Shown piece after piece: positions 49,313-57,276 of a stretch of DNA of 64,000 nt. The position numbers and the translations under genes are program-made. Numbering within the stretch: position 1 is the first letter of the stretch; each line of letters begins with the position of its first letter. The notes beneath the pieces were generated by a model that saw nothing but the letters and a program-made list of their open reading frames with translations, made no database searches and had not been told where the DNA came from. This DNA comes from Heritagella caecorum (GTDB lineage: Bacteria; Bacillota; Clostridia; Oscillospirales; Acutalibacteraceae). The stretch spans positions 1-64,000 of the forward strand of contig CAJFQL010000007.1 of NCBI GenBank assembly GCA_904419035.1, read 5' to 3'.

Positions 49313-51292
49313 TTAGGACCCCTGCTGCAGTTTTTTGATCTTGTCGCGCAAATAGGCGGCATGTTCGAATTCCAGCAGTTTGGCCGCCGCCTTCATCTCC
49401 TTGGTGAGCTGGTCGATCAGCTGGCGGCGCTCGATGGCCGACAGGGGCTTTTCCTTCTTTTTGCGGCGGGTACCGTCTTCTTTGTGGCTGGAAATTTCCA
49501 GCACTTCGGCCACGTCTTTCGAAATGGTGCGGGGGGTGATGCCGTGTTCTTTATTATACCGCATCTGTTTTTCCCGGCGGCGCAGGGTTTCGCGAATGGC
49601 GGCCTCCATGCTGGGGGTGACGGAATCGGCGTACATAATCACGGTGCCTTCGCTGTTCCGCGCGGCCCGGCCGATGGTCTGGATCAGGCTGCGCTCACTG
49701 CGCAAAAAGCCCTCTTTGTCGGCGTCGAGGATCGCCACCAGGGATACTTCCGGGATGTCCAGCCCTTCCCGCAACAGGTTGATACCCACCAGCACGTCGA
49801 ATTCCCCCAGCCGCAAATCGCGGATGATCTCCATACGTTCCACGGTGTCGATATCGTGGTGCATATAGCGCACGCGGATGCCCATATTGTCGAGGTAATC
49901 GGTGAGGTCTTCCGCCATTTTTTTCGTCAGGGTGGTCACCAGCACCCGCTGGTTTTTCTCGGTGCGCAGGTGGATTTCCGAAATCAAATCGTCGATCTGC
50001 CCCTCCGACGGGCGCACGCTGATTTCCGGGTCGAGCAGCCCGGTGGGCCGGATGACCTGTTCCACAATCTGGGCACTTTTTTCCTTTTCCAAATCGCCGG
50101 GGGTGGCGCTGACGAAGATCACCTGGCCGATGTGGTCGTAAAATTCGTCAAAATCCAGCGGCCGGTTGTCGTACGCCGACGGCAGCCGGAACCCGTAATC
50201 CACCAGCGCCTGTTTGCGGGCGCGGTCGCCGGCATACATGCTGCGCACCTGGGGCAAGGTGACGTGGGATTCGTCAACAAACAGCAGAAAATCGTCGGGG
50301 AAGTAATCGAGCAGCGTAAACGGCGCGCTGCCCGGTTTGCGGCCCGAGAGCACCCGGGAATAGTTTTCGATGCCCTTACAAAAGCCGATTTCCCCCAGCA
50401 TTTCAATATCGTACATGGTGCGCTGTTCAATGCGCTGGGCCTCGATGAGCTTGTCGTTTTCTTTAAAATACGCCACCCGGGCGTGCATTTCGTCTTCAAT
50501 CTCTTTTAGGGCGCGCATCATCTTTTCCCGCGGCACAATGTAATGGGACGCGGGGTAAATGGCCACATGCTTTAAGTCGGCCTTAAATTCCCCGGTGACG
50601 GCGTTAATTTCCGTGATGCGGTCCACTTCGTCGCCGAAAAACTCCACCCGGATGATGGTGTCGCTGCTTTCCGCGGGCCAGATTTCCACCACGTCGCCGT
50701 GCACCCGGAATTTATTCCGGGCAAAGCCGATGTCGTTGCGCTCGTATTGCAGTTCCACCAGTTTTTTCAGCAGCTCGTCCCGGTCCTTTTCCATGCCGGG
50801 GCGCAGGGAAATGACCATGGTGCGGTAATCGATAGGGTCACCTAGGCTGTAAATACACGACACGCTGGCCACGATGATCACGTCCCGCCGCTCCGACAAG
50901 GCCGACGTGGCGGAATGGCGCAGTTTGTCGATTTCGTCGTTGATGGCGGAATCCTTTTCAATATACGTATCGGTCGTGGCGATATACGCTTCCGGCTGGT
51001 AATAATCGTAGTACGAGACAAAATATTCCACGGCGTTTTCGGGGAAAAAGGCCCGGAATTCCGAACACAGCTGGGCCGCCAGGGTTTTGTTGTGGGCCAG
51101 CACCAGCGTGGGGCGGTTCACCTGGGCGATCACGTTGGCCATGGTGAAGGTCTTCCCGGAACCGGTCACCCCCAGCAGGGTCTGTTCTTTGTCGCCCGCC
51201 TTTAGCCCTTTTACCAACTGTTCAATGGCCTGGGGCTGGTCGCCGGTGGGCTGATACGGGGCCGTCAGTTTAAACGCACCCGGTCCGATCAT
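49313..51292 (-). CDS. uvrB: Excinuclease ABC subunit B
   Basis: 659 residues from the ATG at 51292, 8 bases after AGGAGG; a longer frame to 51328 overlaps the LexA box and is rejected. Walker A is GVTGSGKTFT, the beta-hairpin region YYDYYQPEAYIATTDTYIEKD is complete, and helicase motifs VDESHVTLPQ and QTIGRAARN follow. The C-terminal UVR domain (MKAAAKLLEFEHAAYLRDKIKKL, key part LLEFEHAAYLRDKI) contacts UvrA/UvrC. First gene of the uvrBA operon. Confidence 0.98.
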   Translation of the reverse strand: MIGPGAFKLTAPYQPTGDQPQAIEQLVKGLKAGDKEQTLLGVTGSGKTFTMANVIAQVNRPTLVLAHNKTLAAQLCSEFRAFFPENAVEYFVSYYDYYQPEAYIATTDTYIEKDSAINDEIDKLRHSATSALSERRDVIIVASVSCIYSLGDPIDYRTMVISLRPGMEKDRDELLKKLVELQYERNDIGFARNKFRVHGDVVEIWPAESSDTIIRVEFFGDEVDRITEINAVTGEFKADLKHVAIYPASHYIVPREKMMRALKEIEDEMHARVAYFKENDKLIEAQRIEQRTMYDIEMLGEIGFCKGIENYSRVLSGRKPGSAPFTLLDYFPDDFLLFVDESHVTLPQVRSMYAGDRARKQALVDYGFRLPSAYDNRPLDFDEFYDHIGQVIFVSATPGDLEKEKSAQIVEQVIRPTGLLDPEISVRPSEGQIDDLISEIHLRTEKNQRVLVTTLTKKMAEDLTDYLDNMGIRVRYMHHDIDTVERMEIIRDLRLGEFDVLVGINLLREGLDIPEVSLVAILDADKEGFLRSERSLIQTIGRAARNSEGTVIMYADSVTPSMEAAIRETLRRREKQMRYNKEHGITPRTISKDVAEVLEISSHKEDGTRRKKKEKPLSAIERRQLIDQLTKEMKAAAKLLEFEHAAYLRDKIKKLQQGS

Positions 51293-51333
51293 ACAAAAGG
51301 CCTCCTTTCGCCTCACAAACGCCGTCACATTAC

Positions 51334-51349
51334 AAGAACATACGTTCTT
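51334..51349. promoter_or_regulatory. LexA (SOS) box of uvrBA
   Basis: AAGAACATACGTTCTT, with core GAAC-atac-GTTC at 51336-51347, matches the Gram-positive LexA box. It lies at the transcription start just downstream of the -10 box at 51359-51364, where LexA would block transcription until DNA damage. Confidence 0.93.
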
Positions 51350-51358
51350 CGCCGTTCC

Positions 51359-51387
51359 ATTCTACTTCATTCTGCCCCGTTTGTCAA
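51359..51387 (-). promoter_or_regulatory. Sigma-A promoter of uvrBA
   Basis: TTGACA (51382-51387), a 17-bp spacer and TAGAAT (51359-51364) on the minus strand. Confidence 0.9.
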
Positions 51388-51458
51388 GGCGATACACCTG
51401 CCCGGTCAAGACGCAAAATGAACCGGTTTCTGGCCCCGAAAACCATATAGCAGGCATT

Positions 51459-51490
51459 AAAAACGCCTGCTTCGGGTCGATGAGGCAGGC
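51459..51490 (-). terminator. Second of two tandem terminators after the VanZ-like gene
   Basis: GCCTGC (51465-51470) pairs with GCAGGC (51485-51490); on the minus strand GTTTTTAA follows. Confidence 0.65.
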
Positions 51491-51496
51491 ATATGG

Positions 51497-51529
51497 AAAA
51501 AGCCCGGCTATGATAGAGCGCAGCCGGCC
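51497..51529 (-). terminator. First of two tandem terminators after the VanZ-like gene
   Basis: CCGGCT (51504-51509) pairs with AGCCGG (51522-51527) on opposite arms, then GCTTTTT on the minus strand. Confidence 0.7.
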
Positions 51530-51545
51530 ATGGGCCGCCGCCGTG

Positions 51546-52112
51546 TTACCGGCGTACGGCCCGTTTGATCCCCAAAAAAGCAGCGGTAGAAACCACCATG
51601 CTAACGGTATTGAGGATCACATCGTTGCTATCAAACATTCTACCGAATATGGGCTGGAGGACTTCGATCAGAAGCACGATACCAAACCCTACCAACATGG
51701 TTTTTTTCCCCGTTGCCTGGGGCCAGGATAATAAATAGAGCGGGCCAAAGGGCAGAAACATCAGAAAATTCCCGATTTGTTCCTGTGTAAAGGAATCAGC
51801 GAAACTGGGTACCAGGGAAAAACCGCCGGAGAAAAAGGAAATTTCTATCCCCGAGGGCGCCCGGTACAGCAAGGTATACCAGAAAACTTGCACAAACCGT
51901 AACCCGGCCACAAGGCAAATCAGCCCGGTGAGATAACAGACAAACAGGCAAGAAAAAACTTTCTGCGCCATAGGAACCCCTTTTCCTTTTCGGAAACGGA
52001 AAAGCCAGGCAAGGAACCCCGCCAACAAACTGATGGGAAGTACCTGGAAAAAATACCCCACATATGTATCAAAAAAGAAGTATTGGAAGGTCATATCCTG
52101 GGGAAAAAACAT
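51546..52112 (-). CDS. VanZ-like membrane protein
   Basis: 188 residues with five hydrophobic helices. The VanZ signature is present: QIGNFLMFLPFGPLYL, IEVLQPIFGRMFDSNDVILNTV (key part FDSNDVILNT). VanZ-like proteins are membrane proteins of poorly known function; some raise teicoplanin resistance. AAAGGA lies upstream of the ATG at 52112. It follows radC by 55 bases and may share its mRNA. Base composition is slightly more AT-rich than the neighbours. Confidence 0.88.
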   Translation of the reverse strand: MFFPQDMTFQYFFFDTYVGYFFQVLPISLLAGFLAWLFRFRKGKGVPMAQKVFSCLFVCYLTGLICLVAGLRFVQVFWYTLLYRAPSGIEISFFSGGFSLVPSFADSFTQEQIGNFLMFLPFGPLYLLSWPQATGKKTMLVGFGIVLLIEVLQPIFGRMFDSNDVILNTVSMVVSTAAFLGIKRAVRR

Positions 52113-52167
52113 ATCTTTTTTCCTTTCGTCTCCCTGTGTTTTCTCGCGAAAAACCTAAGGCGTATTT

Positions 52168-52935
52168 TCAGTACACAAACTCCGCCCCGTCGGCGGCAAA
52201 GGCGCCGTGGATGGGGCCGTCTTCGTCCCGGGTAGCGGCCTGTAAAAGCCCCGCGCCGTTCATGCTCAAAAATTCATCCCCGGCCAAAATTAAATGGTCG
52301 CTCATGTGGCAGTCGATGCTGTCCAGCGCCCGGTAGATTTCCCGGGTGGCCTGCATATCCCCGGCGGACGGCACCGGCGAGCCGCTGGGGTGGTTGTGGG
52401 CCAAAATAGCGCTGTCGGCGTTATACGCCACCACCAGCCGCACCAGGTCCCGCACATAGATGGGCGCCGTGCGCACCGACCCTTCCCGCACAAGGCCGCA
52501 GTACAGTTTACGGCCGCGGCTATCGAGCAGCAGTAGCCCCACGGCTTCTTCTTTGCACCCCAGGAAGAAAGGCGACAGCATCTGGTACGCGGTTTGCGCA
52601 TCGATAATGCGGTCGCCGGTTTCGTTTTGCTGGCGCAACAGTTCCCGGCACAGGGGCAATAACAGCCTCAGCAGCACCGCCGTGTTGGGCCCTACGCCGG
52701 GCACCTGGGTGAGCTCTTCCACCGGGGCGCTGCACACGCCGTACAGGTTGCCAAAGCGGTCCAGCAGCCGGTGGGCCAGGGGATTCACATCCCCCTGGGG
52801 AATGGCGTAAAACAGCAGCAGTTCCAACACCACATGGGGCTCCATATGGTCAAGGCCGCTTTTCAAAAACCGGTCTTTCAGCCGCTGGCGGTGGCCGGCG
52901 TGCACCTGACCGGGGGATTTTGCTTTGTCTGCCAT
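52168..52935 (-). CDS. radC: RadC-family JAMM-domain protein
   Basis: 255 residues from the ATG at 52935, 8 bases after AAAGGAG; the frame to 53373 is not used. An N-terminal helix-hairpin-helix region (VEELTQVPGVGPNTAVLLRLLLPL, key part VPGVGPNTAVLL) precedes the JAMM metalloprotease-like domain: HNHPSGSPVPSAGD with the two His and the Asp, and a Ser. The name RadC is historical, and the biological role in DNA metabolism is uncertain. Confidence 0.92.
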   Translation of the reverse strand: MADKAKSPGQVHAGHRQRLKDRFLKSGLDHMEPHVVLELLLFYAIPQGDVNPLAHRLLDRFGNLYGVCSAPVEELTQVPGVGPNTAVLLRLLLPLCRELLRQQNETGDRIIDAQTAYQMLSPFFLGCKEEAVGLLLLDSRGRKLYCGLVREGSVRTAPIYVRDLVRLVVAYNADSAILAHNHPSGSPVPSAGDMQATREIYRALDSIDCHMSDHLILAGDEFLSMNGAGLLQAATRDEDGPIHGAFAADGAEFVY

Positions 52936-52975
52936 GCTGCATGCTCCTTTCCCGGGGAATGGGAATTCTGTTTTC

Positions 52976-53004
52976 ATTATACTCCCGGCCGCCGGGTTCG
53001 TAAA
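52976..53004 (-). promoter_or_regulatory. Promoter of radC
   Basis: TTTACG (52999-53004), a 17-bp spacer and TATAAT (52976-52981) on the minus strand. Confidence 0.65.
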
Positions 53005-53031
53005 GCCGTTTTTATGCCCCGGGGAAAGGGC

Positions 53032-53060
53032 TTGTGTTCCCCGCATGGGCGGCGTATAAT
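53032..53060 (+). promoter_or_regulatory. Promoter of the rluA-like gene
   Basis: TTGTGT (53032-53037), a 17-bp spacer and TATAAT (53055-53060), followed by AAAGGAGG before the ATG. Confidence 0.75.
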
Positions 53061-53095
53061 GAAGAGCGAACCACGGCCCGATAAAGGAGGACCCC

Positions 53096-54055
53096 ATGAA
53101 GACCGTAACCATTGGAAAAAATGACGCCGGCCAGCGGCTGGACCGGTTTTTGACCAAACGTTTCCCCCATTTGCCCGTTTCGCTTTTGTATAAGGCGATC
53201 CGCAAAAAGGACGTAAAATGCAACGGCCGCCGGTGCCATATTGACGACCGGCTGGCGGAAAACGACGTACTGACCTTATATATCAAAGACGAACTGTTGG
53301 GCACCGAACCGGAACAGTACGACTTTATGAAAGCGCCGGTAAAACTGTCGATTTTATACGAAGACGAAAACATTTTGCTGCTGGATAAAAAGCCGGGGCT
53401 GCTGGTGCACCCGGACGAACACTACCACTTCGATTCCCTGATCGCCAGGGTGCAGCACTACCTGTATGACAAAGGGGAGTACGACCCGAAAAACGAGCAG
53501 TCCTTTGCCCCGGCGCTGGTCAACCGCATCGACCGCAACACCGGCGGCATTGTGGTGGCGGCAAAAAACGCCGAAAGTTTGCGGATTTTGAACGAAAAAT
53601 TCCGTACCCGGGAACTGGATAAACTGTACCTGTGCCTGGTGTGGGGGCACATGCCGAAAAAAGAAGACACCTTGCAGGCGTACTTGTGGAAGGACGAAAA
53701 ACACAACCGGGTGTATGTCCACGATGCCCCCATGCCCGACGGCCGCACCATCCGCACCCGGTACCGGGTGCTACAGGAAAAAAAGGACATGTCGCTGCTG
53801 GAAATCGACCTGCTCACCGGGCGCACCCATCAGATCCGCGCCCATATGGCCCATATTGGCCACCCGCTAGTAGGCGACGGCAAATACGGCAAAAATGCCG
53901 ACAACAAAAAAGTGGGTTTATCCTGGCAGGCGCTCTATTCGTACCGGCTGCGCTTTGCGTTCACCGAGGACGCCGGGCGGCTCAACTATTTGCAGGGGAA
54001 GACCTTCACCGCCGGGGACGTGTGGTTCTTGCCCATGTTTGAAAAAAGGCCGTAA
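53096..54055 (+). CDS. RluA-family rRNA pseudouridine synthase
   Basis: 319 residues. An N-terminal S4 RNA-binding domain (QRLDRFLTKRFPHLPVSLLYKAIRKKDVKCNG, key part GQRLDRFLTKRFP) precedes the catalytic domain. The active-site Asp is in NRIDRNTGGIVVAAKN, where most RluA members have HRLDR; the Asn/Ile version also occurs in clostridial members. LLTGRTHQIRAHMAHIGHPLVGDGKYG is typical (key part GRTHQIRAHMAHIGHP). It isomerises uridines in 23S rRNA, with the exact site undecided. AAAGGAGG is 5 bases before the ATG. Confidence 0.93.
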   Translation: MKTVTIGKNDAGQRLDRFLTKRFPHLPVSLLYKAIRKKDVKCNGRRCHIDDRLAENDVLTLYIKDELLGTEPEQYDFMKAPVKLSILYEDENILLLDKKPGLLVHPDEHYHFDSLIARVQHYLYDKGEYDPKNEQSFAPALVNRIDRNTGGIVVAAKNAESLRILNEKFRTRELDKLYLCLVWGHMPKKEDTLQAYLWKDEKHNRVYVHDAPMPDGRTIRTRYRVLQEKKDMSLLEIDLLTGRTHQIRAHMAHIGHPLVGDGKYGKNADNKKVGLSWQALYSYRLRFAFTEDAGRLNYLQGKTFTAGDVWFLPMFEKRP

Positions 54056-54066
54056 TACGCCATAAA

Positions 54067-54105
54067 AGAAAAAAGGCAGGGGAATCCCCCTGCCCTTTCT
54101 TTTGT
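54067..54105. terminator. Bidirectional terminator between rluA-like gene and the his operon
   Basis: GGCAGGGG (54075-54082) pairs with CCCCTGCC (54087-54094), with A-run before and T-rich tail after. Confidence 0.92.
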
Positions 54106-54108
54106 TTT

Positions 54109-54435
54109 TCAGGTGTTTTTATCCACCTGGTGGAATTTTTTCAAATTGCCGGTTTTCAGGCTGCGTTTGGCTAAACACGCTTCCACGTCCGCAAGGTCAA
54201 TGCCCTGCTGGACCATGAGCACCGTCAAATGATAGAGAAGATCGGAAATCTCGCCCACGGTGTCTTCGTTTTTCCCGTTTTTAGCGGCGATGATGACTTC
54301 GCTGCACTCTTCCCCGCATTTTTTCAGGATCTTGTCGATCCCCTCGCGGAACAGGTAGCAGGTGTACGAGCCTTCCTTTTGTTCGTCCCGGCGCTGGAGC
54401 ACCGTGTCATATAGGGCGCGGAATGTATCGTTCAT
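54109..54435 (-). CDS. hisE: Phosphoribosyl-ATP pyrophosphatase
   Basis: 108 residues, an all-helical MazG-like fold with EECSEVIIAAKN and EISDLLYHLTVLM carrying the metal-binding Glu and Asp. It hydrolyses PR-ATP to PR-AMP, the second step of histidine synthesis. In many bacteria it is fused to HisI; here HisI is instead fused to HisA, and HisE stands alone 17 bases downstream. Last gene of the operon. Confidence 0.96.
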   Translation of the reverse strand: MNDTFRALYDTVLQRRDEQKEGSYTCYLFREGIDKILKKCGEECSEVIIAAKNGKNEDTVGEISDLLYHLTVLMVQQGIDLADVEACLAKRSLKTGNLKKFHQVDKNT

Positions 54436-54452
54436 GGATATTCAGACTCCTT

Positions 54453-55529
54453 TTATCCGTTTTTCCAAATCTGCTTAAAGAAGCAGCTGTGGGCGCCGGT
54501 ATGGCAGGCCGGGCCCGTTTGGACCACTTTCACCAGCAGCGTATCGTCGTCGCAGTCGGCGGTAATGGACACCACTTTTTGCACATGGCCCGACGTGGCG
54601 CCTTTATTCCATAATTCCTGCCGGCTGCGGCTGAAAAACCAGGTGTAGCCCGTTTCCAGCGTTTTGCGCAGGGACTGCCGGTTCATGTACGCCAGCATCA
54701 GCACGTCGCCGGTACCGGCTTCCTGCACCACTGCCGGGATCAGTTCGCTCTTCTGGAAATACCGGTCGATGGTATCTTCGATCATTTCGGGGTTCTGTTT
54801 TCTGCTGCCGGAAATGAGCTGGCTGGCGCGCACGGCAGCCTTCAGGCTCAGGGAACCGGAATAAATGCTCTTGCCGCAGATGGCGCCGTAGAGCTGCAGC
54901 GCGTTGAGGTCGAGAATGTCTTTTAAATTGCTCACGCCGCCGCTGGCGATGATGTTGCAGGACACTTCCCGGTTGATGCGGTCGAGCATATCGAGGTTCG
55001 GCCCGTTCATGGTGCCGTCTTTGCTGATATCGGTAAAAATGATGTACCGCACGCCGATCTGTTCCATTTCCCTGGCGAGATCCAGATAATCGACGTTGCT
55101 CACCTGCAGCCAGCCTTCGGCGGCCACTTTGCCGCCCTTGGCGTCAATGCCCACGGCGATGCGCTTGCCGTACTTTTTCACGGCTTCCCGCACAAACGCC
55201 GGGTCTTTCAGTGCCACTGAACCGAGGATAATGCGGGACACGCCTTTTTCCAGATAGTATTCCACCGTTTTCATATCCCGGATGCCGCCGCCCAGTTCCA
55301 CTTTCATGTGTACCTGGCGCAGCACGTCAAACACGCTCTGGTCGTTGACCGGGCGTCCGAATTTGGCGCCGTCCAGGTCCACCATATGCAGCCAGTGTGC
55401 ACCCTCGCTTTCAAAATACGAAGCCGCTTTGACAGGGCTTTCGGCCACTTTTTCGGCCGTGGCATAGTCGCCCTGCATCAGCCGCACACAACTGCCGTCA
55501 TGTAGATCGATCGCAGGCAAAATAATCAT
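54453..55529 (-). CDS. HisA-HisI fusion: ProFAR isomerase / phosphoribosyl-AMP cyclohydrolase
   Basis: 358 residues. Residues 1 to ~235 are a HisA TIM barrel: Asp8 in LPAIDLHDG, ELGGGIRDMKTVEYYL, VGIDAKGGKVAAEGW, TDISKDGTMNGPNLD and ASGGVSNLKDIL. Residues ~250-358 are HisI: PAVVQEAGTGDVLMLAYMN, TGYTWFFSRSRQELWNKGATSGH (key part WFFSRSRQELWNKGATSG), and CDDDTLLVKV...GPACHTGAHSCFF with its Zn/Mg ligands. One polypeptide thus carries the third (cyclohydrolase) and fourth (isomerase) steps. No frameshift was seen at the junction. An internal promoter (TTTCCA, 17 bp, TACAAT at 55607-55612) may lie in the 83-base gap after hisB. Confidence 0.93.
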   Translation of the reverse strand: MIILPAIDLHDGSCVRLMQGDYATAEKVAESPVKAASYFESEGAHWLHMVDLDGAKFGRPVNDQSVFDVLRQVHMKVELGGGIRDMKTVEYYLEKGVSRIILGSVALKDPAFVREAVKKYGKRIAVGIDAKGGKVAAEGWLQVSNVDYLDLAREMEQIGVRYIIFTDISKDGTMNGPNLDMLDRINREVSCNIIASGGVSNLKDILDLNALQLYGAICGKSIYSGSLSLKAAVRASQLISGSRKQNPEMIEDTIDRYFQKSELIPAVVQEAGTGDVLMLAYMNRQSLRKTLETGYTWFFSRSRQELWNKGATSGHVQKVVSITADCDDDTLLVKVVQTGPACHTGAHSCFFKQIWKNG

Positions 55530-55612
55530 ACTTTTGTCATCCTTCCGTGGCGGTTCATTTTCACTTCTTTGTTCTTTCCCTACCCTATCACGTTTCCGCC
55601 ACCTCTATTGTA

Positions 55613-56200
55613 TCACAAAACGCCCTTGGTGGAAAGTACCCCTTCCCCACTGGCGGGCTGTACCGCCAGGCGCAGCGCGTGGGCAGCCGCTTTGAACAGG
55701 CCTTCGATCATGTGATGGGTGTTGGCCCCATACAGCACTTTCAGGTGCAAAGTGATCCCGGCGTTCATCGCCAGCGCGCGGAAAAATTCGACAGTCAGGC
55801 AGCTATCAAAATCCCCGACTTTTTCCTGGGGGAACGTGCCGTCAAACACCAAAAACGGCCGGCCGCTGACATCCACGCTGGCAAAGCACAAGCTTTCGTC
55901 CATGGGCACAAAGAAGCTGCCGAACCGGGCGATGCCGCTTTTATCCCCCAGGGCCTTTCCTAGCGCCTGGCCCAGCACGATGCCCGTATCTTCCACCGTG
56001 TGGTGGCCGTCCACCAATAGATCGCCTTCGGCCCGGATGGACAGCCCAAAGCCGCCGTGGACCGAAAAGGCCGTGAGCATGTGGTCAAAAAAGCCGATGC
56101 CCGTCATCACGTCGGTTTCACCGCCGTCCAGGCACAGGGAAAGGGAAATGTCGGTTTCTTTGGTGGTGCGGGTCACTTCCGCACAGCGCACAGGGTTCAT
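55613..56200 (-). CDS. hisB: Imidazoleglycerol-phosphate dehydratase
   Basis: 195 residues, the monofunctional form. The Mn-binding His/Glu clusters are GFFDHMLTAFSVHGGFG, DGHHTVEDTGIVLGQAL and GANTHHMIEGLFKAAAHALR. It dehydrates IGP to imidazole-acetol phosphate, the substrate of HisC. It overlaps the hisC stop by 4 bases. Confidence 0.97.
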   Translation of the reverse strand: MNPVRCAEVTRTTKETDISLSLCLDGGETDVMTGIGFFDHMLTAFSVHGGFGLSIRAEGDLLVDGHHTVEDTGIVLGQALGKALGDKSGIARFGSFFVPMDESLCFASVDVSGRPFLVFDGTFPQEKVGDFDSCLTVEFFRALAMNAGITLHLKVLYGANTHHMIEGLFKAAAHALRLAVQPASGEGVLSTKGVL

Positions 56201-57276
56201 GCCTGCCCCTCCTTTTCGGTGTCCGCAGCTAGCAGCTCTTGCAGCGCCGCCGTGACCGCCTGATTTTCCTCTTCGCTGCCTGCCGTAATGCGCAAATACC
56301 CGGGGAACCGCCGCACGGCGATGCCCTTTTGCAGCAGCCCGCGGTGCAGCGTGTCAGCCGCGCCGGTGCGGATGAGCACAAAGTTACAGCAGGTGTCGTA
56401 TACTTTTTCGAGCACCGGGTATGCTTCGGCCAAACGGCACAAAGCTTCGTGCAAGGCGTGGGTGGATGCTTTGATGGTTTCGATGGCGGCTTTTTCCGCA
56501 TCCCGGCGGGACAGCAGCACCGTCCCGGCGGCCTGGGTGAAACTATTGAGGTTATACGGCGATTTTACCGCCCGCACGGCCCGCACCAGGCGCTCCGGCC
56601 CCACGACAAACCCCAGCCGCACCGCCGCGCCGCCGAACGCTTTGCTGCACGTGCGCAAAATCAGCAGGTTATCGTACTTGGTCGCTTCCGGCAGCATGGA
56701 TTCGTCCCAAAAATCCATGTACGCTTCGTCCAGCACGACGAGCGTTTCGGGCACCGCCTGCAACAGTCGGCGCACGTCGTTTTTGGGCAGCCCCTGGCCC
56801 GTGGGGTTGCACGGGTTCGAAAACACGATCATCCGGGCGTTTTCCCGTTTGGCCGTTTCGATGACCGCATCGGCGGGGAACCGGAGGCTATCGTCTTTTT
56901 GGACGGATACCTCCCGCCCGCCGGCCAAATGCGCATAAAAGCCGTACATGGAAAAATCGGGCAGGGCGGTGATCACCGCGTCCCCGGGCTGCAAAAATGC
57001 GTTCATCAAAATGCTGATGAGTTCGTCGCTGCCGTTGCCCCCGGCGACGCACGCCGGGTCCACCCCGTAATACGCCCCAAACGCCGCACACACATCCTTC
57101 GCCAGCGGGTCCGGGTACCGGCGGTAATCGAGGGACGAGGCGATCTGCCCCAGTTCCTGCCGCACGTCATCGGGCAGGGACAAAAAGGATTCGTTGGCGT
57201 CCAGCCGCACGGTATACGTACCGGTGATCGGGTCATAGGGGGTCAGGTCCCGGATTTTTTCATTGAGTTCGAACAT
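56197..57276 (-). CDS. hisC: Histidinol-phosphate aminotransferase
   Basis: 359 residues, class II PLP aminotransferase. VRLDANESFLSLP opens the active-site loop, VAGGNGSDELI binds the cofactor phosphate, NPCNPTGQGL and VLDEAYMDF follow, and the PLP-binding Lys is in LRTCSKAFGGAAVRLGFVVG. It transaminates imidazole-acetol phosphate to histidinol phosphate. The start shares one base with the hisD stop (TGATG), indicating coupled translation. Confidence 0.96.
   Translation of the reverse strand: MFELNEKIRDLTPYDPITGTYTVRLDANESFLSLPDDVRQELGQIASSLDYRRYPDPLAKDVCAAFGAYYGVDPACVAGGNGSDELISILMNAFLQPGDAVITALPDFSMYGFYAHLAGGREVSVQKDDSLRFPADAVIETAKRENARMIVFSNPCNPTGQGLPKNDVRRLLQAVPETLVVLDEAYMDFWDESMLPEATKYDNLLILRTCSKAFGGAAVRLGFVVGPERLVRAVRAVKSPYNLNSFTQAAGTVLLSRRDAEKAAIETIKASTHALHEALCRLAEAYPVLEKVYDTCCNFVLIRTGAADTLHRGLLQKGIAVRRFPGYLRITAGSEEENQAVTAALQELLAADTEKEGQA

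Noticed and set aside
52936..53373. N-terminal extension of radC
   Set aside because: It crosses two promoters and the start of the divergent rluA-like gene; the ATG at 52935 has a good ribosome site.
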